Under the pieces are notes generated by a model. That model saw only the letters and a program-made list of their open reading frames with translations, was not told the DNA's origin and searched no databases. A DNA stretch of 64,000 nt from Sinosporangium siamense (lineage in GTDB: Bacteria; Actinomycetota; Actinomycetes; Streptosporangiales; Streptosporangiaceae), in contig NZ_BOOW01000042.1 in the NCBI RefSeq assembly GCF_016863435.1, positions 1 through 64,000 on the forward strand. Reading direction: 5' to 3'. The translations under genes were made by a program, and so were the position numbers. Shown one piece after another: positions 49,995-58,364 of this stretch. Each line of letters starts with the position of its first letter. The first letter of the stretch is position 1.

Positions 49995-50420
49995 ATGAAC
50001 CACGCACGCCAGGCCATGGACAGGTACATCAGCGGCTTTTGCGCCCACGACATGGACATGGTGCTGAGCGCCTTCAGCCCCACCGCGGTGGGCATCAGCC
50101 CTGAGGGGCCCGCCGAGGGGCACGAGGAGTTCGCCTCCCACATCGCGCTGTTCTGGCAGTCGTTTCCCGACGCCCACATGGCGTCGTGGGAGTCGGTGGA
50201 CGCCGGCGACACGACCGTGGACGAGGTGTCGATCACCGGCACCCACACCGGGGACCCCTGGCTGGTCGCGGGGGTCGACGTCCCTCCGACGGGCCGCGCC
50301 GTGCAGCTCCGCGGCTGCTATGTGTGCACGGCCGAGTATGGATACATCGTGAGCCTGCGCCTCTACTACGACCAGCTCGAACTGCTGGCCCAGCTCGGCC
50401 GCCTGTCCGACACGGTGTGA
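49995..50420 (+). CDS. SnoaL/NTF2-like fold protein
   Basis: 141 aa; ATG with GGGGGAAG upstream. The cone-shaped NTF2/SnoaL pattern is clear: MDRYISGFCAHDMDMVLSAF, EFASHIALFWQSFPDAHMASWESVDAGDTTVDEVSITGTHTG, RGCYVCTAEYGYIVSLRLYYDQ. Ester-cyclase-like members bind polyketide substrates, but most single genes like this have unknown roles. Followed by a two-part hairpin terminator shared with the convergent SPW gene. Confidence 0.88.
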   Translation: MNHARQAMDRYISGFCAHDMDMVLSAFSPTAVGISPEGPAEGHEEFASHIALFWQSFPDAHMASWESVDAGDTTVDEVSITGTHTGDPWLVAGVDVPPTGRAVQLRGCYVCTAEYGYIVSLRLYYDQLELLAQLGRLSDTV

Positions 50421-50446
50421 ACAGGTGTGAACCTCTATGGGGGGAT

Positions 50447-50475
50447 GGCGGAAGCCGGGTTACCCGGCTCCCGCC
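50447..50475. terminator. Bidirectional terminator
   Basis: GGCGG-AA-GCCGGG-TTA-CCCGGC-T-CCCGCC lies between two convergent genes, 27 bp after one stop and 20 bp before the other. Confidence 0.75.
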
Positions 50476-50494
50476 GGTGCGGGGCGTCGCCGTA

Positions 50495-50950
50495 TCAGTG
50501 CTCCCGGACGTCCCGGACCTCCCGGGTCTTCCGGGCCTTCCGCTCACTGCCCATGAAGACCGCGGCCAGGCCGAGCGCCAGGATGACGATGCCTGTTGCC
50601 ACGTTGTTCCAGATCATCGCTGCCGGGGCGATGTGCGGGTTCATGACCCAATGGGAGACGATCGTCCAGAGTCCGATCAGCGGAACGACCCATGCGATGC
50701 CGTGCGTGCGGCCATAGGCCGTGGCGAACGCGAGGGCCAGGAAGGCCAGCGCGATTCCGGTGACCAGGTTGTTCACGGTCGGCGTCGTGAATCCGGTGAA
50801 GCCGACGATCCACGGCGAGACCGCGAGATAGAGCCCGGCTAGGAAGGTGAGACCTGCGACCACCTTGGCGGTCGGAGTCTCGGCAACGAGCTCGTACTTC
50901 GCTCGCATCTCCGCTATGTCGGGGTGTGTGCTCATGGTGTGACCGGTCAT
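50495..50950 (-). CDS. SPW-repeat membrane protein
   Basis: 151 aa from ATG at 50950 (GTGGAG upstream); later starts at 50935 or earlier at 50971 are possible. Four membrane helices with the SPW repeat motif: AGLYLAVSPWIVGF and LWTIVSHWVMNP. Residues before the first helix and after the last (SERKARKTREVRDV) are cytoplasmic. Function of SPW proteins is unknown. Divergent from a MarR gene whose palindromic operator lies in the 150-bp space between, so it is probably under MarR control. Confidence 0.85.
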   Translation of the reverse strand: MTGHTMSTHPDIAEMRAKYELVAETPTAKVVAGLTFLAGLYLAVSPWIVGFTGFTTPTVNNLVTGIALAFLALAFATAYGRTHGIAWVVPLIGLWTIVSHWVMNPHIAPAAMIWNNVATGIVILALGLAAVFMGSERKARKTREVRDVREH

Positions 50951-51066
50951 GGTCTCCACCACCTTCCTCATTGTGCGTTATGCGCCTTGAGGTTGTTCGC
51001 GGAGCGAGGCGTCTTGAATAGGGAACCGTGTTGTTCCTTCTCTCACCTCACCGATATATCATACTG

Positions 51067-51077
51067 TGATAATATCA
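51067..51077. promoter_or_regulatory. Candidate MarR operator
   Basis: TGATA-A-TATCA, a perfect 11-bp palindrome in a very AT-rich tract (51050-51080), between the divergent SPW and MarR genes. A second half-like element (GATATATCA) lies just left of it. Confidence 0.6.
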
Positions 51078-51098
51078 TGTGAGAAGGAGTTGGTTCCA

Positions 51099-51536
51099 TT
51101 GGAGTCGTTGCCGCCCAGACATCTCAGCGACCACGAATACACCAGGTTGCTCGGGTTCCGGGCGGGGCTGCGCCGGTTTCTACGGTGGAGTGAGGAGCGC
51201 GCCGCCGAAGTGGGCCTGACGGCCACCCAGCATCAGCTGCTGCTGGCCATCCGCGGGCACGCCGACCCTCAGGGCCCGACCATCAAGGAGCTCGCGGCAT
51301 ACCTGTGCATCCGGCACCACAGCACCGTGCAACTGGTCGACCGGGTGGAGCAACTGGGCCTGGTCGTCCGCAAACGCGGCGAAGGCAAGGACCGCCGTGT
51401 CGTGCGCCTCAGGCTCACAGAGCACGGCGAGGACAAACTGTCGCTTCTGAGCGCCCCTCATCTGGAGGAGCTCCACAGGCTGGCTTTGGTCGCCGGTCTG
51501 TCCGAACCCGTCGCAGCCACCGCCGAGACCCCATAA
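51099..51536 (+). CDS. MarR-family transcriptional regulator
   Basis: 145 aa from TTG at 51099, with AAGGAG ten bases upstream; a GTG at 51066 would place the start inside the operator. Winged HTH of MarR type: LTATQHQLLLAIRGHAD, TIKELAAYLCIRHHSTVQLVDRVEQLGLV, GEGKDRRVVRLRLTEHG. Likely represses itself and the divergent SPW-repeat gene, responding to a small ligand or oxidant. Confidence 0.88.
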   Translation: MESLPPRHLSDHEYTRLLGFRAGLRRFLRWSEERAAEVGLTATQHQLLLAIRGHADPQGPTIKELAAYLCIRHHSTVQLVDRVEQLGLVVRKRGEGKDRRVVRLRLTEHGEDKLSLLSAPHLEELHRLALVAGLSEPVAATAETP

Positions 51537-51959
51537 GAGGCAGCCCCCGCCTCTCGGCTCTCCGCCCTCTTGGGCCACTCACGCCCTGAGAGGGCGCTTT
51601 CGGCTGCCTGTGGACGGGAATCCCGTGCCTCTCCACGGGAGTGGGCGCGTGAATCCGGCGCCCGCAGTGCGGGATGAGAAAAGGGGGGGAGAGTTTTACC
51701 CTCCACGGCCGTGGCCTCCGGATTCCCCGCCCGCACGCGAGGTGGCACGGCTGACCGGGGGACGCTTGACCCTCCAGCGACTGGAGGCTTTACCCTGGTG
51801 GGCAATCCTCTGGCCGGGCAGGGGCGTCGCCGTCGGCGCGGCCTCCCGTCGCGACGTGTGAGGAGGGGGAGAAGATTGATGCGGATCCGCAGGCGATCTC
51901 GCGGAGCGCATCGATCGGCGCCAAGCAGACCGGCTCTCCCACCCGGAGGAGAAGGACTC
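51537..51959. other. Gene-free region holding a MerR-type promoter
   Basis: About 420 bases. No protein gene is visible; the main content is the promoter at 51766-51796 and a leader of about 160 bases before the DUF5946 gene, which contains a second ribosome-site-like GGAGGGGGAGAAG with ATG at 51880 in the same frame as that gene. Confidence 0.6.
51766..51796 (+). promoter_or_regulatory. MerR-type promoter with 19-bp spacer
   Basis: TTGACC (-35) and TACCCT (-10) are separated by 19 bp, the long spacer typical of MerR-activated promoters. Within it lies CCTCCAG-CGA-CTGGAGG, perfect over seven bases per arm. It points toward the gene at 51960. No merR gene is adjacent. Confidence 0.75.
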
Positions 51960-52406
51960 ATGACACGCTGCCCCGAATGCGGAGCCCCCGCGCTGCCGTA
52001 CACGTGTGAGGAGCTCTTCCACGCCGTGCTCGCGCTTGACCACTCCAGGCTCGCGCCGTGGGGGCCGCTGCACGGGGTGACGGTCGCCTGCTTCCTGCTC
52101 CAGCATCCGAGCCGCCTGCCTGCCGGCCCCGACCGGACCAGGACCTGGGCGATCCTGCACGCCTACCTCGACGAGGGCCTCCCCGCGGTCGCCAGGCTCA
52201 CCGCACGTGCCCGCCGCGCCAACTCCCACCGCAACCGCACCGGAGTGCTGCCCGGCGCCGCGGCCATGCCCCCCGCTCCGGAGGCGCCGGCGTATGGCGT
52301 CACCATCGCCGACGTCGCCCGCGACGGGACCTTCCCCGCCGACGGCTTCCCCGAGCGGGTCACCGCCTGGGCCAGAGCCACCGCCGACGCCTGGGCCCCT
52401 CGCTGA
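51960..52406 (+). CDS. DUF5946-family protein
   Basis: 148 aa; ATG with GGAGAAGGA upstream. An in-frame ATG 27 codons earlier is possible. It starts with a zinc-ribbon-like CPECGAP and continues YTCEELFHAVLALDHS, WGPLHGVTVACFLLQHPS, the pattern of the DUF5946 family, whose function is unknown. Soluble, with no signal peptide. The MerR-type promoter 160 bp upstream suggests induction by metal, drug or redox stress. Confidence 0.82.
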   Translation: MTRCPECGAPALPYTCEELFHAVLALDHSRLAPWGPLHGVTVACFLLQHPSRLPAGPDRTRTWAILHAYLDEGLPAVARLTARARRANSHRNRTGVLPGAAAMPPAPEAPAYGVTIADVARDGTFPADGFPERVTAWARATADAWAPR

Positions 52407-52427
52407 AGATCGGCGCCGAGCTGCGGA

Positions 52428-52940
52428 TCAGGGGGCGCCTCCGGGTGGGCAGGCGGTTTCGTGGGGTCTGCCGTCCTCGACTCTCGCGACCGGGTCGCCG
52501 GCGAGGTGCCGCAGCGTGCTGCGCAGTGAAGTGCGGGCCGAGGTGGTGAGGTCTGCCAGGAGGCGGTCCTCGATCGCCTGGACGTCGCCGCGGGCGGCTT
52601 TGAGTGCGCGGCCGCCCTCGGGGGTGGCCTCGACGATGCGGGCCCGGCGGTCGGCGGGGTCGGGGCGGCGGCGCACCAGGCCGGCGTCCTCCAGCTCGTC
52701 GAGGATGAGGACGAGTTTGCTCTTGTCGACCGACACGGCCTGGGCTAGGGCGAGCTGGGTGCGGGCGGGGGCCTCGACGATCGCCAGCAGGACGGTGTAG
52801 CCCCACAAGGTCATGCCGTGCTCGCGCACGGCGGCGGTCTCCGCCGTGGCCAGGCCCTGCTTCAGCCGTGCGAACAGCCAGTGCAGGTCCTCATGCAGCC
52901 GGCTGCCGGGCGAGCCTTCGGGAGCGGGAGAGACGGCCAT
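52428..52940 (-). CDS. MarR-family transcriptional regulator
   Basis: 170 aa from ATG at 52940. Winged HTH: LWGYTVLLAIVEAPARTQLALAQAVSVDKSKLVLILDELEDAGLVRRRPDPADRRARIVEATPEG. Divergent from the azoreductase at 53036; the short space contains TTGAAATC and GATTTCAA in inverted order, a probable operator. MarR-azoreductase pairs commonly answer to quinones or electrophiles. The stop is 21 bp from the convergent DUF5946 gene. Confidence 0.9.
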   Translation of the reverse strand: MAVSPAPEGSPGSRLHEDLHWLFARLKQGLATAETAAVREHGMTLWGYTVLLAIVEAPARTQLALAQAVSVDKSKLVLILDELEDAGLVRRRPDPADRRARIVEATPEGGRALKAARGDVQAIEDRLLADLTTSARTSLRSTLRHLAGDPVARVEDGRPHETACPPGGAP

Positions 52941-52973
52941 GACCACATGGTAGCAAGCTTAGATGTTCTTGAC

Positions 52974-53004
52974 TTGAAATCGTCTTGGACTATATTGATT
53001 TCAA
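52974..53004. promoter_or_regulatory. Candidate MarR/azoreductase operator
   Basis: TTGAAATC at 52974-52981 and GATTTCAA at 52997-53004 form a perfect 8-bp inverted repeat with a 15-bp spacer, midway between the divergent genes in an AT-rich tract. Confidence 0.7.
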
Positions 53005-53035
53005 ATCCAGATCATCTCAGATGTTAGGCAATCGT

Positions 53036-53734
53036 GTGACTCATCTCCTTCACCTGGACGCCAGCGGACGAAGGGAGTCGTTCTCCCGCAGGCTCGGCGA
53101 AGCCTTCGTGACCGGCTGGCGCACCACCCACCCCGGCGGGACCTACACCTACCGCGACCTGGTGGCGGACCCGGTAGCCCCCGTCGACGAGGACCGCGTC
53201 CACCTCGCCACCCGGTCGTCCGTGCACGGGGTGCGCGACATCGAGGCCATGGACAAGGCGGCGGCCGGATCCCCCGGGCCGGCCAGGAGCTGGGCGGCCA
53301 CCCGCCCGCTGGTCGAGCAGCTCCTCGCCGCGGACGTCCTGCTCCTCGGCGCGCCGATGTACAACTACTCGGTGCCCGCCGCGCTCAAGGCGTGGATCGA
53401 CCGCGTGACCCTGCCCTGGCTGCCGCTCCAGGGCAAGTCGGCCGTGGTGCTGAGCGCCCGCGGCGGAGGCTACGGGCCGGGCACGCCCCGCGAGCGGTAC
53501 GACTTCCAGGAGCCCTACCTGCGCGCCTACTTCTCCGCGCTCGGACTGCACGACGTCGAGTTCGTCCACGCCGAACTCACCCACGCCACGGTCATGCCGT
53601 TCCTCGCGGATTTCCGCGGGCAGCACGAGGCCTCCCACGCCGCGGCGCTCGACCGGGTGCACGCTCTGGCGGCCCGAGACGCCGTCCGGCCGGTGAACCT
53701 CCACCCGACCAGCGAAGACAGGAGGACGCCATGA
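53036..53734 (+). CDS. azoR: FMN-dependent NADH-azoreductase
   Basis: 232 aa; GTG start reads VTHLLHLDASGRRESFSRRL, the usual beginning of AzoR flavodoxin-fold enzymes. An ATG at 53021 is the alternative. Other marks: LLLGAPMYNYSVPAALKAWIDRV, the FMN-binding loop, and VVLSARGGGYGPG. It reduces azo dyes and quinones by two electrons with NADH. It overlaps the start of a truncated SDR gene and is divergent from a MarR regulator, a typical quinone-defence layout. Confidence 0.9.
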   Translation: MTHLLHLDASGRRESFSRRLGEAFVTGWRTTHPGGTYTYRDLVADPVAPVDEDRVHLATRSSVHGVRDIEAMDKAAAGSPGPARSWAATRPLVEQLLAADVLLLGAPMYNYSVPAALKAWIDRVTLPWLPLQGKSAVVLSARGGGYGPGTPRERYDFQEPYLRAYFSALGLHDVEFVHAELTHATVMPFLADFRGQHEASHAAALDRVHALAARDAVRPVNLHPTSEDRRTP

Positions 53735-53905
53735 ACACCGATCTCAACGGCCGGGTGGTCCTGGTCACCGGAGCCTCGACCGGGATCGGCGCCGCGACCG
53801 CCCGCGCCTACGGCAGGGAAGGCGCCCGCGTCGCGATCACCTACCGCGGCAACCCCCACGGCGCGGCGAAGGTCGCCGCCGGCATCGAGGCGAGTCGGCC
53901 GCAAA
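53731..53905 (+). pseudogene. SDR oxidoreductase, N-terminal fragment
   Basis: The ATG at 53731 overlaps the azoreductase stop (ATGA) with AGGAGG upstream. About 58 codons are normal SDR: GRVVLVTGASTGIGAATARAYG, then VAITYRGNPHGAAKVAAGIEA. After that the match ends abruptly and the frame runs into the 3' end of the oppositely oriented GNAT gene at 53924. NAG and YxxxK motifs are missing, so no active enzyme. Confidence 0.85.
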
Positions 53906-53923
53906 CAGTGGGGGGCCCGCAGG

Positions 53924-54442
53924 TCAAGCCAGTTGCTTGTAGTAAAAGCTGCAATCCCTCAACACCCCGCCCGGATCGGCGGCATAGGCAGGAACCACCC
54001 CGTACCGCGTCCACCCGGCTGCGCCGTACAGGCGGTCGGCCACGCTGCCGGTCTCGGTGTCCAGCAGGAGCAGCGACACCCCGCCCTCCGCCGCGGCCCG
54101 CTCCGCCGTGGACAGCAGCGCCCGGCCCAGCCCCCGCCCCCGGGCGGCGCGGTGGACCATCAGCTTGACGATCTCGCCCCGGTGCCTGCCGTTGGGCTTG
54201 GGGCTCAGCGTGAGCCCGACGACGCCGGTGACGCGGTGCCCGTCGTGGGAGGCCCACACCAGTAGGGTGCCGGCGGCGACCGCAGCCTCCTGGCCTCGCC
54301 ACCAGGCCGCCGCCTCCTTCCGGCCGAACGGCGCCACGAACCCCAGCGAAGCCCCTCCCTCGACCGCGTCGGCGAACAGGTCGGCCAGTCCGCCGACGCT
54401 CGCGCGGAATTCGTGCGGGTGCAGGCGGGTGATGGTGTGCAC
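53924..54442 (-). CDS. GNAT-family N-acetyltransferase
   Basis: 172 aa. Acetyl-CoA-binding region around VGLTLSPKPNGRHRGEIVKLMVHRAARGRGLGRALLSTAERAA (R-G-x-G-x-G/A) with strands VSLLLLDTETG and LYGAAGWTRYGVVPAYA. A soluble acyl transferase of unknown substrate. It lies 22 bp downstream of the XRE-cupin gene on the same strand, so the two likely form one transcript. A deletion joins its 3' side to the SDR fragment. Confidence 0.9.
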   Translation of the reverse strand: MHTITRLHPHEFRASVGGLADLFADAVEGGASLGFVAPFGRKEAAAWWRGQEAAVAAGTLLVWASHDGHRVTGVVGLTLSPKPNGRHRGEIVKLMVHRAARGRGLGRALLSTAERAAAEGGVSLLLLDTETGSVADRLYGAAGWTRYGVVPAYAADPGGVLRDCSFYYKQLA

Positions 54443-54464
54443 GGGCGGATGCTCCTTACAAAGG

Positions 54465-55028
54465 CTAGGGCAGGACGATCAGTACGGCGTAGCGCACACG
54501 GCCGGGGCCGGGGCAGTGGAACCTCGTGCTGCCCCACAGGTGGAACCGCAGGCAGTCGCCGGGCCCGACCGGGTGCACCTCGTCGTCCACGGTGATCTCC
54601 AGGGCGCCCTCCAGCACCCAGATGTGCTGCTCCAGGCCGGGCAGCGGCGGTGCGTCGTAGGAGATCTCCGCCCCCGGCCGCAGGACGCCCTCGATGATCT
54701 CGCCGCGCAGTCCGGGGCGCGGCGGGGAGACCGAGCGGCGGGTGAAGCCGGACGCCTCGTCGCGCCAGACGAGCTGCCGGTCGGCGCGGACGAGCTGGGG
54801 CGGCTCGGCCTCGACCTCGGCGAGCAGTTGCGACATGGTGCGCCCGTAGGCGGTGCACAGTTTCCCGAGCAGGCCCGCCGTCGGGCTGATCTCGCCGCGC
54901 TCCAGGCGCGACAGGGTGGAGCGGCTCACGCCGGTCCGGCGGGCGAGCTCGTCGAGCGGCCAGCCGTGGTCGGTGCGCAGGAGCGCCAGCCGGCGGGCGA
55001 GCCGCGCCTCCACTTCATCATGTCCCAT
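54465..55028 (-). CDS. XRE-family regulator with cupin sensor domain
   Basis: 187 aa. HTH_XRE at residues 5-65 (ARRLALLRTDHGWPLDELARRTGVSRSTLSRLERGEISPTAGLLGKL), then a cupin domain (YDAPPLPGLEQHIWVLEGALEITVDDEVHPVGPGDCLRFHLWGSTRFHCPG) that may bind a small ligand or metal. The start codon lies inside the palindromic region TCCCATAT...GGGA, so autoregulation is likely. It controls the GNAT gene behind it. Confidence 0.9.
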   Translation of the reverse strand: MGHDEVEARLARRLALLRTDHGWPLDELARRTGVSRSTLSRLERGEISPTAGLLGKLCTAYGRTMSQLLAEVEAEPPQLVRADRQLVWRDEASGFTRRSVSPPRPGLRGEIIEGVLRPGAEISYDAPPLPGLEQHIWVLEGALEITVDDEVHPVGPGDCLRFHLWGSTRFHCPGPGRVRYAVLIVLP

Positions 55029-55041
55029 ATCCGGGAGGATA

Positions 55042-55055
55042 TCCCATATATGGGA
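55042..55055. promoter_or_regulatory. Operator of the XRE-cupin gene
   Basis: TCCCATATATGGGA, a perfect 14-bp palindrome 14 bp upstream of the start codon. A related imperfect copy (TCCCATATCCGGGA) at 55023-55036 overlaps the start. Together they form tandem operator sites. Confidence 0.8.
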
Positions 55056-55187
55056 GGCAGAATATGGCGGGGCCGAGCACGCGTCCCACTTCCGGTTGTA
55101 GACCCGACATCCCATTTGCCGGCAGTGGAAAGCCGTGACGTCTGCGGCGGCGTTCCCGAGGGGCCGGGATCTGGAAGAGTGCCTGCC

Positions 55188-58100
55188 ATGGCGAACGCGA
55201 GTGGACAGGTGCGTGTCGGTGTTCTCGGGCCTCTGACGCTGGAGACCGCCGCAGGCCCGGTGCGGGTGGGGGGTGCGCGGCTGCGGGTGCTGCTGGCCAG
55301 GCTGGTGCTGGACGCCGGGCGGCCGGTACGGCAGAGCACCCTGGCCGAGGCGCTGTGGGGTGAGGCGGCGCCCGGCGGCCACCTGCACGCGCTGCAGTCG
55401 CTCGTGTCCCGGTTGCGGGGCGTCCTGGGCGATCCCGGGCTGGTCGTCTCGGGCCCGGCCGGATACCGGCTGGCGGTCGGGCCGGAGGCGGTCGACGCCG
55501 TCCGGTTCGAGCGGCTGGCCCGCGAGGGACGGCTCGCGCTCGCGCGGTCGCGGCCCGCCGAGGCCGCCGCCGCCTTGCGCGAGGCGCTCGGGTTGTGGCG
55601 CGGCCCGGCTCTGGCGGATGTGCGTGAGGCGCCGTTCGCCGCCGCCGAGGCCGAGCGGCTGGAGCGTGCCCGGCTGGCCGCCCTGGAGGACCGGGTCGAG
55701 GCCGATCTCGCGCTGGGCGCCGGTCCGGACCTGGTCGCCGAGCTGGAGTCGCTGGCCGCCGCGCACCCGCTGCGCGAGCGGCTGCACGCGCAGCTGATCC
55801 GGGCGCTGGCGGCGAACGGCGGCGGCGCCGAGGCGCTCGCCGCCTACCAGCGGATCCGCGGCCTGCTGGCGGACTCCTTCGGAAGCGACCCCGGGCCGCA
55901 TCTCCAGGAGGCCCACCTGGCGGTGCTGCGCGGCGAGCCGGCCCGGCCCCGCCGGCCGCTGGGCAACCTGGAGGTTCCGCTCACCAGCTTCGTGGGCCGC
56001 GACGGCGACGTGCGCCGCGTGGTGGATCTGCTGGGCCGGGTGCGCCTGGTCACCCTGGTCGGCGCCGGGGGTTCGGGCAAGACCCGGCTGGCGGGCACCG
56101 TCGGCCGCCTGCTCACGCCGCCCGGCGGGGTGTGGTTCGTCCCGCTGGCCCCGGCCGGCGCAGGCGATGTGCCGCGCGTGGTGCTGGACGTGCTGCGGGC
56201 GCGTGACCGGGGCGCGCCGCGGCGGCCCGTAGCCCCGGAGGCGGTCGCGGAGCACCTGGCCGAGACGGTCGGGGACGACGAGCTGGTGCTGGTGCTGGAC
56301 AACTGCGAGCACGTGATCGAGGCGGCCGCGGCCCTCGCCGGGTTCCTGCTCGGCCGCTGCCCGGGGCTGCGGGTGCTGGCGACGAGCCGGGAGGCGCTGC
56401 GGATCGACGGCGAGACCCTGCACCCGGTGCCTCCCCTGGAGCTGCCAGGACCGGGGGCGGACGCCGAGGGGGTCCGCGCCTGCGCGGCTGTCCGGCTGTT
56501 TCACGACCGGGCCGCCGCCGTGCGGCCGGGCTTCGCGCCGGAGGGCGGGGCGCTGGCGGCGGTGGCCGAGATCTGCCGTCGCCTGGACGGCCTGCCGCTG
56601 GCGATCGAGCTGGCCGCCGCGCAGATGCGCGCCCTGCCGGTCGAGGCGGTCGCGGCGCGGCTCGGCGATCGTTTCCGGCTGCTCACCGGCGGCAGCCGTA
56701 CGGCACTGCCGAGGCATCGCACGCTGAGTGCCGCGGTGGCCTGGAGCTGGGATCTGCTCGGCGCGGGGGAGCGGGTGCTGCTGGAGCGGCTGGCGGTGGT
56801 GCCCGGCTGTTTCGCCGAGGACGCGGCGCGGGCGGTCGGCGGTGGGGGCGAGGTGCGGGAGTTGCTGACGGCGCTGGCCGACAAGTCGCTGCTGCACCCG
56901 GTGGAGGCGGCCGATCCGGCCGAGCCGCGTTTTCGCATGCTGGAGACCGTGCGGGAGTACGGCCTGGCGCGGCTGGCCGGGCGCGGCGAGGCCGGCGTCG
57001 CGCGCGGGCGGCACGCGAGGTTCCTGCTTGAGCTGGCCGAGGCGGCGGACCCGGGTCTGCGCACGTCGGATCAGCTGCGCTGGCTGGCCCGCCTGTCGGT
57101 GGAGCGGGACAACCTGTCGGCCGCGATCCGCTGGGCGGTCGAGTGCGGCGACGCCGGCCTGGCGGTCCGGTTCGGTGTGGCGATGTGCTGGTACTGGTTC
57201 CTGCGCGACCATCCGCCCGAGTCGCTGGACCTGCTCGGCCGGGTGCTTGCGGTTCCCGGCCCGGCGGAGCACCGCCCGGTGGTGGTGGTCGCGCACGCGC
57301 TCGCCACCGTGGAGACGTTGAGCGGGCCGGAGGAGGCGGAGGCTGCGTTCGGCCGGATCGCGGTGGCGCTGGAGTGTGCCGTTCCCGGTGGCCATCCGAT
57401 TCTGGAGGTGGGGCGGATGGCTCTCGCCGTACGGTCGGGACGCGACGCGGCCGCGGCGGGCGGGCCGGCGGATCCGTGGGGCCGGTCGCTGGCGCTGCTG
57501 GTCCGGGGTGTGCTGGCTTTGAACACCGGGCACGCGGCCGAGGCGGTGCGCCTGCTGTCGCGGGCGCGCAGCGGCTTTGAGGAGCTCGGCGAGCGGTGGG
57601 GGCTGGCGATCGCGCTGAGCACCCTGAACTCGGCGTTGCGGCGGTCCGGCGACACGGCCGGCGCGCCCGAGCTGGTGGAACGGGCCAGCCGATGCTTCCG
57701 GGAGCTCGGCATGCCCGAGCACATGACGGAGAGCGAGGTGGCGGCGGCGCTGCACCTGGCGGAGACCGGCGATGTGGAGGGCGGGCGGCGGCGGTTGGCG
57801 GCCCTGTCCGGCGGGGTCCGGTCGGCCGAGTCGAAGGCCCAGGTGTGCCTGGGCCTGGCGCGGCTGGAGTGGCGGGCCGGGCGGCTAGGCCCGGCCCGCG
57901 AACACGCCCGGGCCGGTCTGGCCGAGGCGCCGCCCGGCCGGTCGACTCCGCATCTGACCGCGTTGCTGCTGGGTGTGCTGGCGCACGCGGACGTCGAGGA
58001 GGGGTTTCCGGACGAGGCGGTGCGCCGGCTCGACCATCCGGCGGTGCACATGACGCTGCTCTGGCACACGCCGGTCGCACCGGCGACGGCGGTCGCGGCC

Positions 58101-58364
58101 GCCGCGGCCGAGTTGGGCCGCGGCCGGCCGGAGCGGGCGGGGCGGCTGCTCGGGGCCGCCGCCGTGCTGCGGGGCCGGGAGGACGCCGCGGACGGCGATG
58201 TGCGGGCGGTGGCGCGGCGGGCCGAGGCTGTGCTGGGCGCCGCCGGGTTCGCCGCCGCCTACGCCGAGGGTGCGGCGCTGTCGCGGCCGGAGGCCGAGGA
58301 CCTGGTCACCGCGGTCATCGCCGCAGGGCGGCCGGCACGGGCTTGCCGAACATCGTGCACGTGA
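55188..58364 (+). CDS. AfsR/SARP-type regulator with NB-ARC-like ATPase and TPR-like region
   Basis: 1058 aa from ATG at 55188. An OmpR-like DNA-binding domain (VRVGVLGPLTLETAAGPVRVGGARLRVLLARLVLDAG) and a BTAD domain (LAREGRLALARSRPAEAAAAL to about 255) come first. A NB-ARC/STAND-type ATPase follows with Walker A GAGGSGKT at 292-299 and Walker B LVLVLDNCEH near 365, then a C-terminal helical-repeat part. Such proteins activate secondary-metabolite or transport genes in response to a ligand sensed by the repeats. It points away from the XRE gene and could control the serine hydrolase/methyltransferase/lanthipeptide genes, though these lie on the other strand. Confidence 0.92.
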   Translation: MANASGQVRVGVLGPLTLETAAGPVRVGGARLRVLLARLVLDAGRPVRQSTLAEALWGEAAPGGHLHALQSLVSRLRGVLGDPGLVVSGPAGYRLAVGPEAVDAVRFERLAREGRLALARSRPAEAAAALREALGLWRGPALADVREAPFAAAEAERLERARLAALEDRVEADLALGAGPDLVAELESLAAAHPLRERLHAQLIRALAANGGGAEALAAYQRIRGLLADSFGSDPGPHLQEAHLAVLRGEPARPRRPLGNLEVPLTSFVGRDGDVRRVVDLLGRVRLVTLVGAGGSGKTRLAGTVGRLLTPPGGVWFVPLAPAGAGDVPRVVLDVLRARDRGAPRRPVAPEAVAEHLAETVGDDELVLVLDNCEHVIEAAAALAGFLLGRCPGLRVLATSREALRIDGETLHPVPPLELPGPGADAEGVRACAAVRLFHDRAAAVRPGFAPEGGALAAVAEICRRLDGLPLAIELAAAQMRALPVEAVAARLGDRFRLLTGGSRTALPRHRTLSAAVAWSWDLLGAGERVLLERLAVVPGCFAEDAARAVGGGGEVRELLTALADKSLLHPVEAADPAEPRFRMLETVREYGLARLAGRGEAGVARGRHARFLLELAEAADPGLRTSDQLRWLARLSVERDNLSAAIRWAVECGDAGLAVRFGVAMCWYWFLRDHPPESLDLLGRVLAVPGPAEHRPVVVVAHALATVETLSGPEEAEAAFGRIAVALECAVPGGHPILEVGRMALAVRSGRDAAAAGGPADPWGRSLALLVRGVLALNTGHAAEAVRLLSRARSGFEELGERWGLAIALSTLNSALRRSGDTAGAPELVERASRCFRELGMPEHMTESEVAAALHLAETGDVEGGRRRLAALSGGVRSAESKAQVCLGLARLEWRAGRLGPAREHARAGLAEAPPGRSTPHLTALLLGVLAHADVEEGFPDEAVRRLDHPAVHMTLLWHTPVAPATAVAAAAAELGRGRPERAGRLLGAAAVLRGREDAADGDVRAVARRAEAVLGAAGFAAAYAEGAALSRPEAEDLVTAVIAAGRPARACRTSCT

